A stretch of DNA of 64,000 nucleotides from CALBZE01 sp036381255 (GTDB taxonomy: Bacteria; Gemmatimonadota; Gemmatimonadetes; Longimicrobiales; RSA9): assembly GCA_036381255.1 (NCBI GenBank), contig DASVDG010000094.1:1-64000 (forward strand). Reading direction: 5' to 3'. A program made the position numbers and the translations under genes. Below are positions 44,873 through 52,498 of the stretch, in pieces. The notes under the pieces are model-generated. The model was not told where the DNA came from. It did not search any database and saw only the letters and a list, made by a program, of their open reading frames with translations. Within the stretch, counting starts at the first letter, position 1. The number at the start of each line of letters is the position of its first letter.

Positions 44873-45760
44873 ATGGCCGAGATCCGTAGCGTCGCCGTCC
44901 TGGGGTGCGGCCTCATGGGGAGCGGGATCGCCGAGGTGTCCGCGCGCGCCGGCTACGAGACCTGGGTGCGCGAGGTCAGCGACGACCTCTGCGAGAAGGG
45001 GCGCAACGCCATCGCGAAGAGCCTGGGCCGGGCCGTCGACAAGGGGAAGCTGCCGGCGGAGGAGCGCGACGCCGCTCTCGCCCGCCTGCGCTTCACGACC
45101 GCGCTCGAGGAACTGAAGGACGTCGACATCGTCATCGAGGCCGTGACCGAGGACCTCGACATCAAGAACGAGATGTTCCGCACGCTCGACCGGGTCTGCC
45201 CGCCCTCGACGATCTTCGCGAGCAACACCAGCTCTCTCACGATCGCGGACATGGCCGCGGCGACGAGCCGCCCGGAACGCATGGTCGGGCTCCACTTCTT
45301 CAACCCCGTGCCGGTCATGAAGCTGGTCGAGGTGGTCCGCACCATTGCGACCGGCGAGGACGCGTTCCGGACCGCGTTCGACTTCGCGAAGTCGCTGGGG
45401 AAGGAGCCGATCGTCGCCAAGGACACGTCGGGCTTCATCGTGAACCGGCTGCTCGTCCCCTACATGCTCGACGCGATCCGCGCGCTCGAGCAGGGGCTGG
45501 GCAGCATCGAGGACATCGACAAGGGGATGGTCCTGGGGACCGGCTACCCGATGGGCCCGTTCACCCTGAGCGACTTCGTCGGCGTCGACACGCTCTACCG
45601 CATCGCGGAGATCATGTTCGACGAGTACCGCGAGACGCGCTTCGCGCCGCCGCCGCTCCTCAAGCGGATGGTGAGCATGGGCTACTTCGGCCGCAAGGCG
45701 GGCCGGGGATTCTACGATTACTCCGGCGAGAAGCCGGTTGCCGTGGATTTCGGGATCTGA
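44873..45760 (+). CDS. 3-hydroxyacyl-CoA (3-hydroxybutyryl-CoA) dehydrogenase
   Basis: A 295-aa enzyme. Rossmann motif VLGCGLMGSGIAEV, VIEAVTEDLDIK, catalytic SNTSSL and HFFNPVPVMKLVEV, and the C-terminal YPMGPFTLSDFVGVD. It oxidises (S)-3-hydroxyacyl-CoA with NAD. It forms a natural functional set with the thiolase at 40929 and the enoyl-CoA hydratase at 61212, but is transcribed alone. Confidence 0.95.
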   Translation: MAEIRSVAVLGCGLMGSGIAEVSARAGYETWVREVSDDLCEKGRNAIAKSLGRAVDKGKLPAEERDAALARLRFTTALEELKDVDIVIEAVTEDLDIKNEMFRTLDRVCPPSTIFASNTSSLTIADMAAATSRPERMVGLHFFNPVPVMKLVEVVRTIATGEDAFRTAFDFAKSLGKEPIVAKDTSGFIVNRLLVPYMLDAIRALEQGLGSIEDIDKGMVLGTGYPMGPFTLSDFVGVDTLYRIAEIMFDEYRETRFAPPPLLKRMVSMGYFGRKAGRGFYDYSGEKPVAVDFGI

Positions 45761-45790
45761 CGCCGGGCCGCGCGCACCGGCCGCGTGGCA

Positions 45791-45828
45791 GGGGCCGCCG
45801 TTCCCGCGAGTGCGGGCGCGGCGGCCCC
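45791..45828. terminator. Nested GC hairpin between convergent genes
   Basis: An outer stem GGGGCCGCCG/CGGCGGCCCC with an inner CCCGC-GAGT-GCGGG stem, between the dehydrogenase and the small lipoprotein gene. It is probably a two-way terminator. Confidence 0.6.
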
Positions 45829-45835
45829 GCGCCAT

Positions 45836-46231
45836 TCAGGGGCTCCGCTCCGAGATGACCGAATCCGCCGGCTCGAGCGGCTGCCAGAGGTCGTTGCCGA
45901 GCGGAAAGAACAGCGTGTCGTACGGCGGCGAGTCCTCCGCCGCGGCGTAGAGCGCCATCCCCTCGAACTCGCCGACGCGTTCGAACGCCTCGGGCGGCGC
46001 GGGTAGCGGCTGCCCGATCGGCCGCCAGCTCTGCGTCTGGAAGACGACCGGCCGGCCATCGCGGAACCAGGCCAGCGATTCCGGATCGTACCCTTCGACC
46101 TCCGGCCGATCGGGGAGCGGCGCCTCCTCCGCGGCCGGCGGCGTGGCCGTGCCTTCCGGCGTCTCCGGTTCACACGCGCCAAGAGCGCCCGCGAGGAGCA
46201 GCGGCGCGACGACGCGACGGCGGTTACGCAT
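45836..46231 (-). CDS. Small lipoprotein, function unknown
   Basis: A 131-aa protein with signal peptide and lipobox LGAC (MRNRRRVVAPLLLAGALGAC). The body is acidic, beta-rich (PVVFQTQSWRPIGQP, FEGMALYAAAEDSPPYDTLFF). GGAGAGGAGGTCGC precedes the ATG. No family recognised. Confidence 0.7.
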   Translation of the reverse strand: MRNRRRVVAPLLLAGALGACEPETPEGTATPPAAEEAPLPDRPEVEGYDPESLAWFRDGRPVVFQTQSWRPIGQPLPAPPEAFERVGEFEGMALYAAAEDSPPYDTLFFPLGNDLWQPLEPADSVISERSP

Positions 46232-46407
46232 GCGACCTCCTCTCCTGGACCGATGCTCCACGCACGTCGCATGCCCTCCCCGTCCCCGGGGCGGGAACCC
46301 GCCGCCCCGCGCCGGCGGCGACGATCCCACGTCGGGTGCCGCGCCCCGACGCCGGGTGGAACCTCCCCACTCCGGCGGCAACCTCCTCGCTCCGGGAACG
46401 AGGGCCC

Positions 46408-47493
46408 TCACGCCGGCAGGAAGTAGAACGCGATCGCGAGGATGATGTAGACCGCCAGGAGCTGGATCCCCTCCATCCAGTGCGACTCGCCGTCGTGCGA
46501 GATCAGCGCCATGATCGAAACCGCCATCGCCACCGCCACCACCTCGAGCGTGGTGAAGATCAGGTCCATCGGCTGCGGGCCGATCACGTAGCTCAGGAAC
46601 ACGAGGAGCGGGGCGACGAACAGCGCGATCTGGATCGACGAGCCCACGGCGATGTTGATCGCCGCGTCCATCTTGTTCTTGCCGGCCATCAGGATCGCCG
46701 TGGAGTGCTCCGCCGCGTTCCCGATCAGCGCCACCAGGATCACCCCGACGAACACCTCCGTCATCCCGAGCGCGTGCGCCGCCTCCTCGACCGCGCCGAC
46801 GAGGAGCTCGCTCATGAGAGCGACACCGGCGGTCGCGGCCAGGAGCAACCCCAGCGCCCGCCCCGTGGAACCGACCACCGCGCCGACCTCCTCCAGCCCG
46901 TGCGCGCCCGCGTCGCCGACGTACAGGTGCTTGTGCGTGCGGAGGGTGAAGATCAGGCTCAGCACGTACGTGACCATGAGGACCAGCGCGATCTCGAAGC
47001 TCAGCTCCCGCTCCCGCGCCACCGCGTCCGCCCCGACCAGGTAGTGGAAGATCGCCGGGACTACCAGCGCGATCCCGCTCAGCACCAGCAGCGTCGCGCC
47101 CAGGCTCGCCGCCGTCCGATTGAACGCCTGGCTCTCGTACTTCAGCCCACCGTACACCGCGCCCGCGCCAAAGACCAGCAGGACGTTGCCGATGATCGAG
47201 CCGGTGATCGACGCCTTGACCAGGTCGTGAAACCCGGCGCGCAGCGCCATGATCGCGATGATCAGCTCGGCCGCGTTGCCGAACGTCGCGTTCAGCAGTC
47301 CGCCGATCCCCTCGCCCAGCCGCTCCGCGAGCTGCTCCGTCGCGCGGCCCATCAACCCCGCCAGCGGGATGATCGCCAGCGAAGAGGCGATGAAGACGAC
47401 GATCCCGCCCGCGTGGAACACGTATTCGAGCGCCAACGCCACGGGGACGAACACCAGCAACAGCATGAGCCAATTCTGACGGAACCAGCGCAT
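46408..47493 (-). CDS. Calcium/proton (cation) antiporter, CaCA family
   Basis: A 361-aa membrane protein with about eleven helices and the two inverted alpha repeats of Cax/ChaA exchangers: GLLNATFGNAAELIIAIMAL and ALIGNAAEHSTAILMAGKNK. The acidic residues in both repeats form the cation site. It would export Ca2+ against H+. The ATG at 47493 has a GAGGG element. It is divergent from the SNF transporter, with a shared 135-bp control region. Confidence 0.92.
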   Translation of the reverse strand: MRWFRQNWLMLLLVFVPVALALEYVFHAGGIVVFIASSLAIIPLAGLMGRATEQLAERLGEGIGGLLNATFGNAAELIIAIMALRAGFHDLVKASITGSIIGNVLLVFGAGAVYGGLKYESQAFNRTAASLGATLLVLSGIALVVPAIFHYLVGADAVARERELSFEIALVLMVTYVLSLIFTLRTHKHLYVGDAGAHGLEEVGAVVGSTGRALGLLLAATAGVALMSELLVGAVEEAAHALGMTEVFVGVILVALIGNAAEHSTAILMAGKNKMDAAINIAVGSSIQIALFVAPLLVFLSYVIGPQPMDLIFTTLEVVAVAMAVSIMALISHDGESHWMEGIQLLAVYIILAIAFYFLPA

Positions 47494-47534
47494 GGGGGCC
47501 CTCGTGTATCCTCGTCGATCCGGTGAACGATGAT

Positions 47535-47547
47535 GTATCGTGGATAC
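47535..47547. promoter_or_regulatory. Dyad GTATC-GTG-GATAC in the divergent control region
   Basis: A perfect 5-3-5 dyad, flanked by TG...CA that extends the symmetry, midway between two divergent transporter genes. It could be an operator shared by both. Based on symmetry and position only. Confidence 0.35.
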
Positions 47548-47628
47548 CGTACAACTTGCGCACACCCGGCGGGTCCACGCAAATTCGATCTTCCAGCCAA
47601 CCCCTCTTCCATTCAGCGGAGATGTCGC

Positions 47629-49044
47629 ATGAGCGAAGAACTGCACAGCGGCGGCGCAGGGAACCGGATCTCGGTGGCCCATGCCGGCCCCGAGCACGCG
47701 GACGCGCCGGAGTTCGCCCGCGAGGTCTGGAAGACCCGGATCGGCTTCGTCCTCGCCGCCGTCGGCTCCGCCGTCGGGCTCGGCAACATGTGGCGCTTCC
47801 CCTACGCCACCGCCGAAGGCGGCGGCGCCGCCTTCGTCATGCTCTACATCCTCACGACCTTCGCCGTCGGCATCCCGGTCATGATCGCCGAGTTCTCGCT
47901 CGGCCGCAGCACCAAGAGCAGCCCCATCGGCGCCCTGCGCAAGGCCGGCGGGCGCGGCTGGACCCCGCTCGGCTACATCTTCGTCCTGACCGGCCTCATC
48001 ATCCTGTCCTACTACTCCGTCATCGCGGGGTGGGTGACGCGCTATGCGCTGGCCGGGGCCTTCGCCGGCTTCCCCCAGGACACCGGCGCCTACTTCGAGC
48101 TGATCTCCACGGGGACCCCGGCCATGGGGTACCACCTCTTCTTCATGGTGTTCACCATCGCGATCGTGATGGGCGGCGTCGAGAAGGGGATCGAGCGGGC
48201 GAGCTTCGTCATGCTGCCCGCCCTCTACTTCATCGTCATCGGTCTGGCGATCTGGGCGTTCACGCTGGCGGGCAGCGGCGAGGGGTACGCGTACTACCTG
48301 GCCCCGAGCCTCGATGAGATGCTGTCGATCGACACGCTCGCCGCCGCCACGAGCCAATCGTTTTTCTCGCTCTCGCTCGGGATGGGCGCGATGCTCACCT
48401 TCGCCAGCTACCTCTCGCGGAACGAAAGCCTGCCCCGCGAGGCCACCATCATCGCCTTCTCCGACTTCAGTGTGGCCTTCCTCGCCGGGCTCGTGGTGTT
48501 CCCGGTCATCTTCGCGCTCGGCCTCCAGGGCGCCGTGGGTGAGAGCACCGTCGGCGCGCTCTTCATCTCCCTGCCGGGCGCGTTCAACTCGATGGGCGTG
48601 ATCGGGCGCGCCGTGGGCGTGCTCTTCTTCGTCGCCCTCTTCATCGGAGCGATCACCTCGGCGATCTCGCTCCTCGAGGTCGTGACCTCGGCGCTCATTG
48701 ACGAGTGGCGCATCCCGCGGAAGAAGGCCGCCGTCGGCGCCGGCATCGTCATCACGCTGCTCGGCCTCTGGCCCGCGGCCGACATCGACGCACTCGGCGC
48801 CCTCGATGCGGTCGCCAACTACGTGCTCCTCCCCCTCGGCGCCCTCGCCCTCGCCATCTTCGTCGGCTGGCTGCTCAAGAACCCGATCGACGAAGTCGCC
48901 GAAGGCGTCGGAGAACGGTTCCGCCCGGTCCTCAAGGTCTGGCTCTGGCTCCTCCGCATCGTCGCACCCGCGCTCCTGATCCTCGTGCTGAGGAGCAACT
49001 TCGCGGCGACGGCCGAAGCGCTCGGCGCGCTCTTCGGCGGTTGA
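47629..49044 (+). CDS. Sodium-dependent transporter (SNF/NSS family)
   Basis: A 471-aa transporter with 11-12 helices and the NSS signature in helix 1, GSAVGLGNMWRFPYATAEGGGAAF, followed by GIPVMIAEFSLG. The unwound helix 6 region reads SFFSLSLGMGAMLTFASYLS. It would import an amino acid or similar solute with Na+; the solute cannot be assigned. The ATG at 47629 is preceded by GGAGATGTCGC. Confidence 0.92.
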   Translation: MSEELHSGGAGNRISVAHAGPEHADAPEFAREVWKTRIGFVLAAVGSAVGLGNMWRFPYATAEGGGAAFVMLYILTTFAVGIPVMIAEFSLGRSTKSSPIGALRKAGGRGWTPLGYIFVLTGLIILSYYSVIAGWVTRYALAGAFAGFPQDTGAYFELISTGTPAMGYHLFFMVFTIAIVMGGVEKGIERASFVMLPALYFIVIGLAIWAFTLAGSGEGYAYYLAPSLDEMLSIDTLAAATSQSFFSLSLGMGAMLTFASYLSRNESLPREATIIAFSDFSVAFLAGLVVFPVIFALGLQGAVGESTVGALFISLPGAFNSMGVIGRAVGVLFFVALFIGAITSAISLLEVVTSALIDEWRIPRKKAAVGAGIVITLLGLWPAADIDALGALDAVANYVLLPLGALALAIFVGWLLKNPIDEVAEGVGERFRPVLKVWLWLLRIVAPALLILVLRSNFAATAEALGALFGG

Positions 49045-49053
49045 GCGTACCGC

Positions 49054-49106
49054 GCCACCCCGTGCGCCGCGGCCATCGCCGGGACGGCCGCGGTGCACGG
49101 GGTGGC
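49054..49106. terminator. 21-bp hairpin between convergent genes
   Basis: GCCACCCCGTGCGCCGCGGC and following C pair with GGCCGCGGTGCACGGGGTGG and C across an 11-nt loop; one G-T pair only. It is the longest hairpin in the window and lacks a T tract. Probably a two-way terminator. Confidence 0.7.
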
Positions 49107-49152
49107 CGGAGAGGGGGCAGGCCGCACACGCACCCGTCCGGTGCAGCGCCGC

Positions 49153-49884
49153 CTACGGCAGCTCGCCGCCCCGGTGCAGCGCGTGGCTGTACGCGTAGTA
49201 TTCTGCGCGGTGGGTCAGGAAATCCTGGATCCAGACCTCCAGCGGCGGCAGCGGCAGCCGCTTCTCCAGCTCCTGCACGACGATCATCGCGAGCTGGAAC
49301 CGGTCCCGGGCGCGGAAGTCGATCGAGCGGCCGTCGAGCAGCCGCTCGACCAGCGCTCGGAACTCGTCCGGGTCGATCAGTGAGATGAGGTGCGCGACCT
49401 GGTCCACGCGGTAGGAGTCGTACAGCGAGCGGAGGTGCGCCAGCGTCAGGTCCTCGGACGGCGTGCCGATGTCCGGCACCCGCCCCGACGCGTGCTCCGC
49501 GAGCAGGTTCCGGAACCACCGCCTCGTGTCCTCCGACACCCCCTTGCGACGCTCGTGCGTGTCCAGCGCAGACTCCAACAGCGCCTGCACCAGCGGCCGG
49601 CCGAGGCCGCGCGCCCGCGCATCCACCTCCGCCTCGCTCGCCTCCAGGAACAGGTCCGCCGTCCGAATCTCCGGCGCATCCGCCCCCGACGATGCCGAGC
49701 GAAACAGGAAATAGCCCCGCCAGTCCCCCTCCTCCTGCGGATAGGTGACCAGGAAGACCGTCCAGCGCTCGCCATCCCGCTCCAGGAAGCAGAACGAACG
49801 GCATCGCGTCCGCGGCGGCAGGCCGCGGACCGCCGCCGGTCCCTGCTCCACCCCTGCCGGACCTTCGTTCGAGCGAGTTCGCAT
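49153..49884 (-). CDS. Uncharacterised soluble protein next to the sRNA array
   Basis: A 243-aa protein. A beta-rich first third (RWTVFLVTYPQEEGDWRGYF) is followed by a helical two-thirds ending LPLPPLEVWIQDFLTHRAEY. That C-terminal end recalls the end of the 147-aa protein at 52499 (GLPSFEAWVAEYERAPEQF), so the two may be distantly related. No family recognised. It is the first gene downstream of the three tandem sRNAs, on the same strand. A TTGACA at 50018-50023 lies upstream but its -10 is poor. Confidence 0.65.
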   Translation of the reverse strand: MRTRSNEGPAGVEQGPAAVRGLPPRTRCRSFCFLERDGERWTVFLVTYPQEEGDWRGYFLFRSASSGADAPEIRTADLFLEASEAEVDARARGLGRPLVQALLESALDTHERRKGVSEDTRRWFRNLLAEHASGRVPDIGTPSEDLTLAHLRSLYDSYRVDQVAHLISLIDPDEFRALVERLLDGRSIDFRARDRFQLAMIVVQELEKRLPLPPLEVWIQDFLTHRAEYYAYSHALHRGGELP

Positions 49885-50060
49885 GAATCCGCCGTAGGAA
49901 TCGGGGCGAAGGGGCGCCGCGCGAGATGCGCACGGGCGGCACCGCGCCGCGAACGGAATGGAGCCGCCCCGCCACCTCCGACATCACCCGCTCAACCTGG
50001 CGCGCTCCGCCACCCCCTGTCAAGCAACCCGCTCCGGAGTTCGACCATCTCCGGTCGTTC

Positions 50061-50089
50061 TTGACCCCCGCCCACGCCCGCGTTATGGT
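50061..50089 (+). promoter_or_regulatory. Plus-strand promoter facing into the sRNA array
   Basis: TTGACC, 17-bp spacer, TATGGT. It would transcribe antisense to the tandem sRNAs, starting near 50096 and reaching the perfect hairpin at 50168-50200 after about 75 nt. Confidence 0.5.
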
Positions 50090-50159
50090 AGGGGCGTGTT
50101 GCCAGTCGCCGGGTGGCGCCGGTGGCCGCAACGCGACCGACCGCCGACTCTGCGGTCCA

Positions 50160-50238
50160 CTAACGAAGATCGCCCCGCGGTTGGCAGCCGCGGGGCGATC
50201 TCGGCCTCGGGGTGGCGACCCCGTTGCTCTCGGTTGGC
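50160..50238 (-). ncRNA. Predicted small RNA A of a tandem array
   Basis: Predicted 5' end at GCCAACC (G opposite 50238), 7 nt after the -10. A middle hairpin CGGGG-TCGCCA-CCCCG follows, and a terminator with 13-bp perfect stem GATCGCCCCGCGG and loop CTGCCAA (50168-50200). About 75 nt in all. It shares its layout with units B and C but not its stem sequences. Confidence 0.65.
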
Positions 50239-50245
50239 TACCGGC

Positions 50246-50288
50246 AGCATAGCAACGGATCGCCTCCCTGTCAAGGATGCGTACATCC
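50246..50288 (-). promoter_or_regulatory. Promoter of sRNA A with abutting upstream dyad
   Basis: Minus strand: dyad GGATGTACGCATCC (50288-50275) directly followed by TTGACA (50274-50269), a 17-bp spacer and TATGCT (50251-50246). The same arrangement is found at B and C. Confidence 0.7.
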
Positions 50289-50358
50289 TCGATGGGGAGG
50301 CATCTTCGTCCGGGCCCGCCGGAGCCCGTGGGCTCCACCTCCAGAGGCCACACCAGAA

Positions 50359-50433
50359 GCAAAAAAGAACTCCCGGCTGGCAACCGAGAGTTCTTGCGGT
50401 CGATGCGGGTGGCGGCCCGCGGACCTCCGTGGC
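50359..50433 (-). ncRNA. Predicted small RNA B of a tandem array
   Basis: Predicted 5' end at GCCACGG (G opposite 50433). Middle hairpin GCGGG-CCGCCA-CCCGC. Terminator stem AAGAACTCTCGG with loop TTGCCAG and its complement (50395-50365), running into TTTTTT: a textbook intrinsic terminator that fixes the strand. About 70 nt. Confidence 0.7.
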
Positions 50434-50441
50434 TGGAGTCC

Positions 50442-50485
50442 AGTTTATTCGCGAGCCGCCCTCGTGTCAAGGGAGTCGTACACCC
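50442..50485 (-). promoter_or_regulatory. Promoter of sRNA B with abutting upstream dyad
   Basis: Minus strand: GGGTGTACGACTCCC (50485-50471), TTGACA (50470-50465), 17-bp spacer, TAAACT (50447-50442). Confidence 0.75.
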
Positions 50486-50576
50486 TCGACGCGTGGGCGG
50501 CTTCGCTTTCCGGACGCCGGCGGGCGGGCACCGCCAGCGACGGCCGGCCCCCGGCGGCGTGATGCCGGGCGCCGCA

Positions 50577-50654
50577 CAATAAGAGAACCCCGGGAGTGGC
50601 AGCTCCCGGGGTTCCCCCGCCGTGCCGCGGGCGGCACCGGCTTCGTTGGGTGGC
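50577..50654 (-). ncRNA. Predicted small RNA C of a tandem array
   Basis: Predicted 5' end at GCCACCC (G opposite 50654). Middle hairpin GTGCC-GCCCGC-GGCAC. Terminator stem GAACCCCGGGAG with loop CTGCCA and its complement (50614-50585), followed by TCTTATT. About 75 nt. Confidence 0.65.
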
Positions 50655-50661
50655 ACCGCGA

Positions 50662-50706
50662 AGCTTAGCAAAAAAGGGCCTGCGGCGCAAGGGACGAGTA
50701 CATCCC
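50662..50706 (-). promoter_or_regulatory. Promoter of sRNA C with abutting upstream dyad
   Basis: Minus strand: GGGATGTACTCGTCCC (50706-50691), TTGCGC (50690-50685), 17-bp spacer that contains TTTTTT, TAAGCT (50667-50662). The -35 is weaker than in A and B. Confidence 0.65.
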
Positions 50707-50936
50707 GAAGTTGCGCCGGGGCCCGTCGTTGCATCCGGGGTCGGCGATGCGGGGTGATCCGAGGCGCGAGGGCCTCCGCTGCGGTGCGTTCCTCCGAGCG
50801 GCGGTGGCCGGCCGGAGGTCTCGAGGCGGGGACCGACGGCGTCCCGGGCGATGAGGCGCCGGGAGGAGGCGCGACGGCCGCGACGGCGGCGGAGGCCCTC
50901 GCGCGATGCGACGAACGCGACCCATGGAGGGATGGC

Positions 50937-51815
50937 ATGCGGACGGCGAGCTACGCACGGTTCGACACGCTGGCGGAGTTCCCGGGCACCGGCGACCTGT
51001 CGCTGACCCGTGCGATCGTTCGATACCGGGATGAGCAACGGGTGGACGGCGGCGCCACGGAAGCCGACGACATCGGCGTGGCGCTCGTGGTCGACGGCGA
51101 GTACGCGGCCGCGGCCGAGGCGCTGGACCTCGGCAGCGGCCGGATGCTGTACCTCGACCTCTCGACGGGGGTCGTGATCCTCGACTGGGTCTACGCGTCC
51201 ACCCTCGATTACGTGCGCATGCTGCTCCGGATCCAGGAGGCGCAGGGCGCGGCGGCCGTGGACGAGGCGCGATCCGTGCGCCGCTACGGCGAGAGCATCG
51301 CGCTCGGCGTGCTGGACCGGTTGGGTTTCGGCGCATTCACCCGGCCGACCTACCTGCGCATGGGGTTCCGCGACATCGTGCGCGACCTCGACCCGAACGA
51401 GCACTCCGTGGTGCGGGTCGCGGCCGGTGCGGACGACCGCATCGAAGTCCGCTTCGACTGCGACACCAACGCCCTGCTCGTCCGGTGCAGCCGGCCGGCC
51501 GACGACGCCCGGCTCAGGCGACTCCTGGCCGCCCTCTTCCCGGGCGCGCACGTGCGACCGCTGCCGCCCGACACGCGCGCTCGCTACCAGCTCCGGTTCC
51601 CGCTGCCGGAGACCTTCGAGGACGCGCGGGAACTGCTTCGAGAGATCCGCGACGGGCTGCTGGGCCTCTTCGCGAACTTCGAGCCCGAGCGGCACCGTGC
51701 GGTTCGGCACGCGCTCGACGTCTTCGGCCCGCGGGACACGCTCGGGCAGCTCGATCGCGGCGCGGCCGACCTGTCGCGCGCGCCGTCCGCGCGGCCGTCC
51801 GCCGTGGTGGCGTAA
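50937..51815 (+). CDS. Uncharacterised soluble protein
   Basis: A 292-aa protein of mixed alpha/beta type. The first part reads SYARFDTLAEFPGTGDLSLT and VALVVDGEYAAAAEALDLG; later HSVVRVAAGADDRIEVRFDC and PDTRARYQLRFPLPETFEDA followed by helices. No family recognised. Codon use is like the neighbours. The ATG at 50937 is the first good start; GGAGG lies about 10 nt before it. Confidence 0.6.
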   Translation: MRTASYARFDTLAEFPGTGDLSLTRAIVRYRDEQRVDGGATEADDIGVALVVDGEYAAAAEALDLGSGRMLYLDLSTGVVILDWVYASTLDYVRMLLRIQEAQGAAAVDEARSVRRYGESIALGVLDRLGFGAFTRPTYLRMGFRDIVRDLDPNEHSVVRVAAGADDRIEVRFDCDTNALLVRCSRPADDARLRRLLAALFPGAHVRPLPPDTRARYQLRFPLPETFEDARELLREIRDGLLGLFANFEPERHRAVRHALDVFGPRDTLGQLDRGAADLSRAPSARPSAVVA

Positions 51816-52144
51816 ACATATGAATTGGGATCGGGGTGCGGCGCCCGGCGACGAGGCCGGGCGCCGGTGCAACTGGTTCGGGGTCAGGGGGTTTGCGCGC
51901 CGGACGACTCGCTGCTCAGGGTCGCGGCCGCGCCGGACAAAGGCGGAAACCCGGGTGCGCGTCGGCGTCGCAAATCGTTGTGGCGCAACGGTTTGTGTCT
52001 AAGCGGTTGCGGCTCTGGCGGTTACGGAAAGCCTTGACGCGTCGGGTGGGCCGGTCTATCTTTCGCGTCACCCGCCGGGCCGCGCACCGCGAGCGGGACA
52101 CGCACCGCGGAATCGTCGAAGCCAACCAAAAACACCAAATTTTC
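51816..52144 (+). other. Intergenic leader region with one promoter
   Basis: 329 bp with no gene seen upstream of the promoter at 52034. From the predicted start near 52069 there is a leader of about 76 nt whose last 25 nt are A-rich, with no clear ribosome-binding site. Confidence 0.5.
52034..52062 (+). promoter_or_regulatory. Promoter of the 64-aa protein gene
   Basis: TTGACG, 17-bp spacer, TATCTT, followed by TCGCG. A very good consensus match. Confidence 0.75.
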
Positions 52145-52339
52145 ATGCTCGGGACCGAACGTATGTGGGACACCTGTGCCGTGGAATTGCGGGTCAATCT
52201 GCCGCGTGCGGTGGCGGCGGAGATCGAGGATGTTCAGCGGAGGGATCCCGAGGTGTTGAGTCGTATTCTGGTGTACGGTTTGACGCGGCGGGCGATTTTC
52301 GAGCACCTGGCGAAGTCGGACGCGGTGGAGAATCAGTAA
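52145..52339 (+). CDS. Small ribbon-helix-helix-like protein
   Basis: A 64-aa protein with a possible beta strand CAVELRVNLPRAVAAEIED followed by two helices (PEVLSRILVYGLTRRAIFEHL). This is the size and order of ribbon-helix-helix DNA-binding proteins, though the match is only by pattern. ATG 52163 in the same frame is an alternative start. It has its own strong promoter. Confidence 0.6.
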   Translation: MLGTERMWDTCAVELRVNLPRAVAAEIEDVQRRDPEVLSRILVYGLTRRAIFEHLAKSDAVENQ

Positions 52340-52348
52340 AAAGGAGAC

Positions 52349-52377
52349 TTGACGGAGGGGGGCGGCGGTCGTAGGGT
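52349..52377 (+). promoter_or_regulatory. Promoter of the 147-aa protein gene
   Basis: TTGACG, 17-bp spacer, TAGGGT, starting 9 bp after the preceding stop codon. Confidence 0.5.
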
Positions 52378-52498
52378 AGGAGGCGAGCGGGTGCGCGAAG
52401 ATGCGTACGGCGCTGCGCTCTGAGGATGGAGCGGACGAAACCCCCGTGCCGGGCGTAGCCGGTGCGCGGAGCGTCCTGTCCCCTCACCCCTGGTTGCA

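Larger units (their letters stand above)
50160..50722 (-). repeat. Three diverged tandem units (array of sRNA genes), within a 1.05-kb non-coding gap
   Basis: The units repeat every 196 and 220 bp (-10 to -10). Conserved parts are the GTAC-containing dyad, the promoter spacing, GCCA at the RNA 5' end, and GCCA in the terminator loop. Stems differ in sequence but keep pairing. Around the dyad each unit can also form an outer stem (7, 11 and 12 bp) that spans the -35. The flanks 49885-50160 and 50723-50936 hold only the two promoters listed and no gene I can support. Confidence 0.7.

Noticed and set aside
50648..50660. Exact T-box-like core (GGGTGGCACCGCG) on the plus strand in unit C, with GGGTGGC also in A and B.
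   Set aside because: There is no stem I, specifier loop or antiterminator partner, and no aminoacyl or amino-acid gene follows. The minus-strand promoter and terminator with T6 explain the units better.
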